Below are positions 7,068 to 12,449 of a stretch of DNA of 12,449 nucleotides, piece after piece; positions within the stretch are counted from its first letter, which is position 1, and every line of letters starts with the position of its first letter. The position numbers were made by a program, and so were the translations under genes. This DNA comes from Flavobacteriaceae bacterium (lineage in GTDB: Bacteria; Bacteroidota; Bacteroidia; Flavobacteriales; Flavobacteriaceae). The stretch spans positions 1 to 12,449 of the forward strand of contig JABDPL010000176.1 of NCBI GenBank assembly GCA_013042825.1, given 5' to 3'. Below the pieces are notes generated by a model, which saw only the letters and a program-made list of their open reading frames with translations, made no database searches and had not been told where the DNA came from.

Positions 7068-7788
7068 TTCGTCGTTTAAACTCAGCCATTACTATTGCCA
7101 TGGCGTTAGCAACATTTAAACTCTCGGTCAGCTGAATTGAGCCAAAGCGCGGTATTCCAATTTTTTGTTGAACTAAATTCTCTAAGGGTTCAGAGATGCC
7201 ATGGGCTTCATTACCAAAAACGATTATCCCCTTCTGTGGTAGATCGGTGGTAAATATATTGCTGCCATCCATGAATGTTCCTAGAGATGAAAGCCCTGAA
7301 TACTTCAAAAGCACTTCCAAATCGGAGTAGGTTACATTCACCCGCGCCAGAGATCCCATACTTGCCTGAACCACCTTCGGATTGTAACAGTCTGCAGTTT
7401 CTGAGCTGCAAACCAGATCACGAATACCGAACCAGTCGCAAAGCCTTATAATGGTCCCCAGATTACCTGGATCCCTCACATTGTCCAGGGCGACGATAAG
7501 TCCATTAAGCTCGATGGGTTTAGGCTCAGGGATTTTGAAAATTGCCAAAGCAGCCTGTGGTGTCTTCAAAAAGCTGATGCGTTTGAGTTCTTTTGGTGTA
7601 ATTCTTGTGCTCATATCATCCGAAACCTTATATTCACTCGTAGTTGTATAGAGCTGATGTAATTGGAAATCAGAATTCAGCAGTTCAAGGATGACTTTTT
7701 TCCCTTCTGCTACGAAAAGCTGATTTGCGGTTCTTTGTTTTTTTTGTTTTAAACCAGCTATGAGCTTGAATTGGTTTTTACTTAACAT
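7054..7788 (-). CDS. SpoU/TrmH-family RNA 2'-O-methyltransferase
   Basis: This 244-residue protein has an N-terminal SpoU substrate-binding-like region (about 1-90, including FVAEGKKVILELL) and a C-terminal SPOUT knot domain. All three SpoU motifs are visible: motif 1 LDNVRDPGNLGTIIR (101-115), motif 2 FGNEAHGIS (191-199) and motif 3 IPRFGSIQLTESLNVANA (212-229). It should transfer a methyl group from SAM to a ribose 2'-OH in rRNA or tRNA. The exact target cannot be told: it resembles RlmB-like proteins as well as the uncharacterised flavobacterial TrmH group, so no symbol is given. The gene faces porT and shares its last 14 bp with it. It is divergent from tamL, with 66 bp between the two starts. 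The coding strand near the start contains an 8-A run (7738-7745) within the lysine-rich QKKQR segment. Confidence 0.93.
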   Translation of the reverse strand: MLSKNQFKLIAGLKQKKQRTANQLFVAEGKKVILELLNSDFQLHQLYTTTSEYKVSDDMSTRITPKELKRISFLKTPQAALAIFKIPEPKPIELNGLIVALDNVRDPGNLGTIIRLCDWFGIRDLVCSSETADCYNPKVVQASMGSLARVNVTYSDLEVLLKYSGLSSLGTFMDGSNIFTTDLPQKGIIVFGNEAHGISEPLENLVQQKIGIPRFGSIQLTESLNVANAMAIVMAEFKRRTIEK

Positions 7789-7798
7789 TCAAATAACG

Positions 7799-7806
7799 TA
7801 CTTTTG
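7799..7806 (+). promoter_or_regulatory. Putative Bacteroidota -7 promoter box for tamL
   Basis: TACTTTTG matches TAnnTTTG exactly on the + strand, about 48 bp before the tamL start, predicting a leader of roughly 40 nt. No TTTG lies at the ideal -33 spacing; the nearest TTGG (7771-7774) is a few bases too far and lies inside the divergent methyltransferase gene. The element sits in a 66-bp divergent spacer, so promoters for both genes would overlap. Only the -7 match supports this call. Confidence 0.45.
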
Positions 7807-7854
7807 AGATTAGGTTGCGGCTGATGGCATGGGATCTAATTTATAATTCTGTTG

Positions 7855-10404
7855 TTGAAATACCCTCACGTAAAAATATTATTATTTCTTGTACTTCTCA
7901 GTCTGATCACCTCATGCAATGTAGTAAAACGAGTTGGTGAAACCGAATATCTTCTTACAAGCACGTCCGTAGAGGTTAATGGAAAGAACACCAATAAGGA
8001 GGAAATCAATAATCTGCTCTATCAGCGCCCTAATTCAAAAGCGCTGGGAATTCCACTGCGTTTGCATATATATAATTTGGCAAGACCGAAACGCGATTCA
8101 CTCTTTGAAGCCTGGCTAGATAAAAACCCCAGGAAGCGTGAACGCATGAACCGGGTATATTCCAAAAAGCAGGTCAGCCGGTTCAAGGAATCGGCTCTAG
8201 GCTTTAATAAATGGCTGCGATCAACCGGTGAGGCTCCTACAATTATCGACTCGATCAGGACAGCAAAATCGGTTAAGAACCTCGAGGATTATTATTTCGT
8301 CAATGGATGGTTTGATCGCAAGGTAAATTATTCCCTGGAGCCTACAGGCGAAAAACGCGCGAAGATCGATTTTAAGGTTCAAACCGGGGAACCCTATTTC
8401 CTCGATTCCCTATGGGCAAACATTAGCTCGCCTGTGATTGATTCCCTCTACTATAGGAAAATTTCTGGATCTCATTTAAAATCAGGAAATCAATTCAACC
8501 TGCTCGATTTCGAAAAGGAAAGGGATCGGCTCAATACTCAATTCAGAAATAGTGGTGTTTATTATTTTTCTCAGGATTATGTCAGTTTTGAAAATGACAC
8601 TGTCGGTAAAAATAAAAAAGTTGATGTTGAACTTAGAATCCAGGATCGCATCATAAGAAATGAAGACTCTATTGCAAGAGTACCCTTCAAAATATACACG
8701 ATTAGAGATGTTAATATCATCACTGATGATGCCTTCGAAAATCGCGGCAAATCTTTTCAGGATACAATTGTTTATGAAAATTACAACTTCTACAGTTACG
8801 AGGGTATACGATACAAACCAAAGGCACTTACCGACGCTGTATTTATAGAAAAAGATGAAATCTTCAGGGATATCGATCGTACCTACACCTTCCGGTACCT
8901 GAATGAACTGCAGACCTTCAAATATCCCAATATTGAATATGTGGAAAATGAAGAGGACACTACCTTGACAGCGAACATCTATCTAACGCCCAGGAAGAAA
9001 TTCGGTCTCGGATTTGATTTCAATATTTCCCAAAGTAATATTCAGACTGTCGGATTATCCTTTAGCACCTCCTTGTTAACCCGAAATATTTTCAAAGGAG
9101 CTGAAACTCTTGAAGTATCGGCCATAGGATCGATAGGTGCTTCAAAGGATGGTGCTGGGGATGAGGATCAATTCTTCGACATCAATGAACTGGGAGCCAA
9201 TATCAAACTCACCATTCCGAGATTTTTCTTTCCGCTTAACACGGAACGTATCATCCCAAAATTCATGTCGCCCAGCTCTCGGGTAAGTCTCGGATTTACC
9301 AGTCAGACTAACATCGGACTTGACAAGCAAACGGTTAATGGAATTGTAAACTATAAATGGTATCCTTCTGAAACCGTTACCAACGGCATGGACCTGTTTT
9401 CGGCCCAATATGTGAGAAACCTTAATCCGGATAATTATTTCAGCGTTTATCAGAATTCATTCACCCGTCTTGAAAATATCGCCCTTACAACCTATACCAC
9501 ACCGGCGGAATTCTTAATTGAGGTTGATGGCGATCAACAACTTAATCAGGCCCTGGCTGACGATTTTATCGACCTGGTTCTATCCGATTCCAACTTTCAG
9601 CAATCTGATCCTGAGGATTATCAGAATGTAAACAATATTAATGAGCGCAAGGAACGACTAACTGAAAATAACCTCATTCTGGCTACAAATTTCAGTTATT
9701 CAAAAGATAAACGTGAAAATGTTTTCGATGAGGACTTCTCGATTTTCAGGTTCAAGGTCGAATTTGCAGGAAACCTGTTATCGACCATTTCAAGGCTTCT
9801 TGGACAGGAGGAAAACAGCAATGGTAAATATGAATTGTTCAATGTTGCCTTCTCCCAATATGCCAAAACTGAATTCGATTATATCAAACACTGGTATCTG
9901 GGACGGAAGAATATTTTTGCTGTGCGGTCTTTCTTCGGAATAGCAATACCGTATGGCAATTCTACCAGCATACCGTTTGCCAAGAGTTTCTTTGCCGGAG
10001 GTACCAACGACAACCGGGCCTGGACAGCCTATAATCTCGGACCGGGAAGTTCAGACAGCAATGATGAGTTCAATGAGGCAAACATGAAGATCGCTTTAAG
10101 TGCTGAATACAGGTTTAATCTCTTCGGAAAAGTGAATGGAGCATTGTTTGTGGATGCCGGAAATATCTGGAATGTTTTTGATGATGTTGAGGATGATAAC
10201 GCCACCTTCGACAACTTTGGCTCCCTGAAGGATATCGCTATCGGCTCCGGATTTGGATTGCGCTACGATTTCGGATTCTTCGTATTGAGAGGAGATATCG
10301 GCTTCAAGGCCTATGATCCTTCATTCCAGGATGATAACCGTTGGTTCAATGAATTCAATTTCTCTAAGGCGGTTTATAATATCGGTATTAACTATCCGTT
10401 TTAA
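7855..10404 (+). CDS. tamL: TamL-type Omp85/BamA-superfamily outer-membrane lipoprotein
   Basis: This is a protein of about 849 residues. The N-terminus is a lipoprotein signal: basic start, hydrophobic KILLFLVLLSL, then lipobox L-I-T-S-C with Cys21 as the lipidation site. Residues ~30-375 are alpha/beta and POTRA-like. From ~380 (KKFGLGFDFNISQSN) to the end it looks like an Omp85 barrel of amphipathic strands, closing with a terminal Phe (INYPF). FFAGGTNDNRAW, with Arg721, corresponds to the loop-6 VRGF/Y motif of Omp85 proteins. In Bacteroidota such lipid-modified TamA-like proteins are called TamL and are thought to work with TamB, encoded elsewhere, in outer-membrane biogenesis. No ATG is available: TAA at 7837 blocks the frame upstream and the first in-frame ATG is far past the lipobox. 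TTG at 7855 (or the adjacent 7852) is therefore the best start. It is separated from porT only by the methyltransferase gene. BamA itself is unlikely, because BamA is normally not a lipoprotein. Confidence 0.85.
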   Translation: MKYPHVKILLFLVLLSLITSCNVVKRVGETEYLLTSTSVEVNGKNTNKEEINNLLYQRPNSKALGIPLRLHIYNLARPKRDSLFEAWLDKNPRKRERMNRVYSKKQVSRFKESALGFNKWLRSTGEAPTIIDSIRTAKSVKNLEDYYFVNGWFDRKVNYSLEPTGEKRAKIDFKVQTGEPYFLDSLWANISSPVIDSLYYRKISGSHLKSGNQFNLLDFEKERDRLNTQFRNSGVYYFSQDYVSFENDTVGKNKKVDVELRIQDRIIRNEDSIARVPFKIYTIRDVNIITDDAFENRGKSFQDTIVYENYNFYSYEGIRYKPKALTDAVFIEKDEIFRDIDRTYTFRYLNELQTFKYPNIEYVENEEDTTLTANIYLTPRKKFGLGFDFNISQSNIQTVGLSFSTSLLTRNIFKGAETLEVSAIGSIGASKDGAGDEDQFFDINELGANIKLTIPRFFFPLNTERIIPKFMSPSSRVSLGFTSQTNIGLDKQTVNGIVNYKWYPSETVTNGMDLFSAQYVRNLNPDNYFSVYQNSFTRLENIALTTYTTPAEFLIEVDGDQQLNQALADDFIDLVLSDSNFQQSDPEDYQNVNNINERKERLTENNLILATNFSYSKDKRENVFDEDFSIFRFKVEFAGNLLSTISRLLGQEENSNGKYELFNVAFSQYAKTEFDYIKHWYLGRKNIFAVRSFFGIAIPYGNSTSIPFAKSFFAGGTNDNRAWTAYNLGPGSSDSNDEFNEANMKIALSAEYRFNLFGKVNGALFVDAGNIWNVFDDVEDDNATFDNFGSLKDIAIGSGFGLRYDFGFFVLRGDIGFKAYDPSFQDDNRWFNEFNFSKAVYNIGINYPF

Positions 10405-10464
10405 AGGCCTCTTACTTCTTTTGTCGATTTCCCGCCTAATATTATTACGATCTGTAAAAATGTC

Positions 10465-10472
10465 TATTTTTG
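10465..10472 (+). promoter_or_regulatory. Putative Bacteroidota -7 promoter box for fbaA
   Basis: TATTTTTG matches TAnnTTTG exactly and lies 23 bp before the aldolase ATG, giving a predicted leader of about 15-18 nt. This fits the short leaders usual for housekeeping genes in this phylum. No clear TTTG is found at the -33 spacing. The 91-bp gap after tamL shows no convincing terminator hairpin, so read-through from tamL is possible. Confidence 0.55.
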
Positions 10473-10495
10473 TAGCCTAATCAAAACAATTAATC

Positions 10496-11563
10496 ATGGG
10501 GCATAATATCAAACCAGGTGTTGCAACCGGAAGGGAAGTTCAGGACATTTTTCAATTGGCCAAATCAAAAGGCTTTGCCTTACCGGCTGTTAATGTAATA
10601 GGATCAAATAGTGTTAATGGGGTTCTTGAAACCGCAAGGGAACTCAATGCTCCGGTTATTATTCAGTTTTCAAACGGCGGTGCATGTTTTAATGCAGGTA
10701 AAGGTTTAAGCAATGAAAATCAGCGTGCGGCGGTAGCAGGATCTATCGCTGGAGCCGAACATGTACACCTGATGTCAAAAATGTATGGTGTTCCCGTGAT
10801 TTTACATACCGACCACTGCGCCAAGAAGTTGCTGCCATGGATAGACGGACTGTTGGACGCTGGTGAAGAACATTTTGAAAGGACGGGTAAGTCTCTATAC
10901 AGCTCACACATGATCGACTTAAGCGAAGAACCGCTTGAGGAGAATATCGAGATATGCAAACGCTATCTGGAGCGCATGAGCAAAATGGGAATGACCCTCG
11001 AGATCGAATTAGGAATTACAGGTGGTGAGGAAGATGGCGTGGACAATACCGATGTAGATTCCTCAAAATTATACACTCAGCCTGAAGAAGTAGCTTATGC
11101 CTATGAAGAGTTGAGCAAGGTGAGTGATCAGTTTACAGTGGCCGCGGCCTTCGGAAATGTGCACGGTGTATACAAGCCAGGAAATGTAAAATTAACACCG
11201 AAAATCCTGAGAAACTCCCAGGAGTATATCACTGAAAAATATAACGTAGGCCACAATCACATCGATTTCGTTTTTCACGGTGGATCGGGATCAACAGTTG
11301 AAGAAATTCGTGAAGCGATTGGCTACGGTGTGATCAAAATGAATATCGATACCGACATGCAATATGCATTCATGAGCGGTGTTCGCGATTATTTCAAGAC
11401 AAATGAGGGATATCTGCAATCGCAGATCGGAAATCCGGATGGGGATGATATTCCGAATAAAAAATATTACGACCCGAGAAAGTGGTTACGCGAGGGAGAA
11501 AATGCATTTGTGAGTCGTTTGAAGAAAGCTTTTGACGATCTGAATAATGTAAATACCTTGTAA
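10496..11563 (+). CDS. fbaA: Class II fructose-1,6-bisphosphate aldolase
   Basis: This 355-residue protein fits class IIA, the E. coli FbaA type of 359 residues. Catalytic and zinc residues align with a constant offset of -3 from E. coli. HTDHC supplies catalytic Asp106 and zinc ligand His107. Glu171 lies in LEIELGITGGEEDG, with Glu178/Glu179 after it. The remaining zinc ligands are His223 in GNVHGVYKPG and His261 in FHGGSGST. Asn283 and Asp285 in KMNIDTD bind substrate. It cleaves fructose-1,6-bisphosphate to dihydroxyacetone phosphate and glyceraldehyde-3-phosphate, and runs in reverse in gluconeogenesis, in the cytoplasm. Start ATG 10496 gives the expected N-terminus and follows a good -7 box. 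The protein is complete and normal. accD begins 47 bp downstream on the same strand, and an A+T-rich hairpin spans the stop codon. Confidence 0.97.
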   Translation: MGHNIKPGVATGREVQDIFQLAKSKGFALPAVNVIGSNSVNGVLETARELNAPVIIQFSNGGACFNAGKGLSNENQRAAVAGSIAGAEHVHLMSKMYGVPVILHTDHCAKKLLPWIDGLLDAGEEHFERTGKSLYSSHMIDLSEEPLEENIEICKRYLERMSKMGMTLEIELGITGGEEDGVDNTDVDSSKLYTQPEEVAYAYEELSKVSDQFTVAAAFGNVHGVYKPGNVKLTPKILRNSQEYITEKYNVGHNHIDFVFHGGSGSTVEEIREAIGYGVIKMNIDTDMQYAFMSGVRDYFKTNEGYLQSQIGNPDGDDIPNKKYYDPRKWLREGENAFVSRLKKAFDDLNNVNTL

Positions 11564-11579
11564 AATTTCGTAATTTTAC
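11560..11579. repeat. 8-bp A+T-rich hairpin across the fbaA stop codon
   Basis: GTAAAATT (11560-11567) and AATTTTAC (11572-11579) are perfect inverted repeats around a TCGT loop, and the TAA stop of fbaA lies within the left arm. The stem is weak (two G-C pairs counting both ends) and there is no U-run after it, so intrinsic termination is doubtful. It may protect the 3' end or reduce read-through into accD. The right arm also contains TAATTTTA (11571-11578), one mismatch from the TAnnTTTG -7 box, 33 bp before accD. Confidence 0.4.
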
Positions 11580-11610
11580 GTTCTAACTAACTAATAAATA
11601 CTCCTCAATA

Positions 11611-12449
11611 ATGGCTTGGTTCAAACGTAAAGACAAGGGTATTCAAACCCCAACCGAAGCAAAGCGCGATACACCCAAAGGGCTTTGGTATAAGTCACCT
11701 ACCGGAAAAGTAGTTGATACTGAAGAGCTTGAGAAGAATTTTTATGTAAGTCCGGAGGATGGATATCACGTACGAATTGGGAGCAAGGAGTATTTTGAGA
11801 TACTTTTCGACGATAATGAGTTCAAGGAACTAGATGCGAAACTCGAATCGAAAGACCCCCTGAAATTCGAGGATAATAAAAAGTATACCGAACGTTTAAA
11901 AATCGCCAAGGAAAAGACCAATTTAAAGGATGCGGTTAGAAGCGCCATAGGAAAATCAAAAGGAAAAGATCTGGTGATCGCCTGTATGGATTTCTCTTTT
12001 ATAGGTGGGTCTATGGGAAGTGTTGTAGGTGAAAAGCTAGCGCGAGCCGCTGACTATTCATTGAAAAAAAAGATTCCATTGCTGATCATTTCGAAATCAG
12101 GAGGAGCACGTATGATGGAAGCTGCCATTTCTCTGATGCAATTAGCCAAAACATCGGCTAAACTAGCCCAATTAGCTGAAGCCAAAATACCTTATATTTC
12201 GTTATGTACCGATCCGACCACCGGAGGAACAACAGCCTCATTTGCGATGCTCGGAGATATCAATATAAGTGAACCTGGGGCATTGATCGGTTTCGCCGGA
12301 CCTCGCGTGGTTCGGGATACTACCGGCCAGGAATTACCGGAAGGCTTTCAAACCGCTGAATTTGTGAAAGAACATGGGTTCCTCGATTTTATAGTGCATA
12401 GAAAAGATTTAAAGAACAGTATAAATCTCTATATCGACCTGATTACTAA
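11611..12449 (+). CDS. accD: Acetyl-CoA carboxylase carboxyltransferase beta subunit, 3'-truncated by the window edge
   Basis: From ATG 11611 the frame stays open to the right edge, giving 279 full codons. The last visible residues are INLYIDLIT, so only a few C-terminal residues are missing. The carboxyltransferase core is intact: FSFIGGSMGSVVGEK (~129-143), SKSGGARMMEA (161-171), DPTTGGTTASFAMLGD (201-216) and EPGALIGFAGPRVV. With AccA it transfers the carboxyl group from carboxybiotin to acetyl-CoA, making malonyl-CoA for fatty-acid synthesis. The N-terminal four-cysteine zinc ribbon of E. coli-type AccD is not preserved. The equivalent positions read S29-P-T-G32 and S47-P-E-D50, although the surrounding sequence (KGLWYK, GYHVRI) is conserved. 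I recall the same replacement in other flavobacterial AccD proteins. The 47-bp gap from fbaA, on the same strand, allows co-transcription. The start is supported by MAWFKRKDKG, typical of the group. Confidence 0.95.
   Translation, partial: MAWFKRKDKGIQTPTEAKRDTPKGLWYKSPTGKVVDTEELEKNFYVSPEDGYHVRIGSKEYFEILFDDNEFKELDAKLESKDPLKFEDNKKYTERLKIAKEKTNLKDAVRSAIGKSKGKDLVIACMDFSFIGGSMGSVVGEKLARAADYSLKKKIPLLIISKSGGARMMEAAISLMQLAKTSAKLAQLAEAKIPYISLCTDPTTGGTTASFAMLGDINISEPGALIGFAGPRVVRDTTGQELPEGFQTAEFVKEHGFLDFIVHRKDLKNSINLYIDLIT

Noticed and set aside
10405..10464. Search for a terminator between tamL and fbaA
   Set aside because: No stem of useful length followed by a T-run was found. A G+C-rich patch (GGCCTC...CCCGCC) does not pair well.
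1..12449. Mobile element, CRISPR, toxin-antitoxin or defence island
   Set aside because: No transposase, integrase, long terminal repeats, spaced direct repeats or defence-type domains were seen. Composition and gene content fit a stable core region.

Overview
The window looks like a core-chromosome segment of a member of the Bacteroidota, most likely a marine-type Flavobacteriaceae. The evidence is a T9SS-associated PorT homologue directly behind a menaquinone methyltransferase, a lipoprotein-type Omp85 protein (TamL-like), an AccD of the flavobacterial type that lacks the usual zinc-ribbon cysteines, several -7 boxes matching the Bacteroidota consensus TAnnTTTG, and no clear Shine-Dalgarno sequences. 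Base composition is moderate (roughly low-to-mid 40s % GC by eye) and even across the window. I see no tRNA, rRNA, insertion sequence, integrase, CRISPR array or phage gene.

Layout, left to right. (1) 1-1994, + strand: the 3' part of a membrane fatty-acid desaturase, then a class I aspartate-type aminotransferase 11 bp later. (2) 1995-2244: a 250-bp non-coding stretch between convergent genes with three inverted repeats; the first may be a bidirectional terminator. (3) 2245-2502, - strand: an unrecognised 85-residue protein with a hydrophobic C-terminal tail. (4) 5521-2677, - strand: a trkA-trkH potassium-uptake operon with 1 bp between the genes and a perfect -7 box before trkA. (5) 5621-7067, + strand: menG (ubiE) and porT, 4 bp apart. 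(6) 7788-7054, - strand: a SpoU/TrmH-type RNA methyltransferase whose 3' end overlaps that of porT by 14 bp. (7) 7855-10404, + strand: tamL, an Omp85 lipoprotein with no usable ATG and an apparent TTG start. (8) 10496-11563: class II fructose-bisphosphate aldolase. (9) 11611 to the right edge: accD, missing only its last few codons.

Functionally this is mostly housekeeping: potassium homeostasis (TrkA gates TrkH), menaquinone synthesis, glycolysis/gluconeogenesis, fatty-acid synthesis (AccD) and modification (desaturase), and amino-acid metabolism. The most lineage-specific part is the envelope block: porT (type IX secretion) and tamL (outer-membrane biogenesis), separated only by the RNA methyltransferase. 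I found no convincing undescribed multi-gene system. The parts worth a second look are the orphan 85-aa gene with its dyad-rich flanks, the cysteine-less AccD N-terminus, the tamL start and its variant loop-6 motif, and the tail-to-tail overlap of porT with the methyltransferase.
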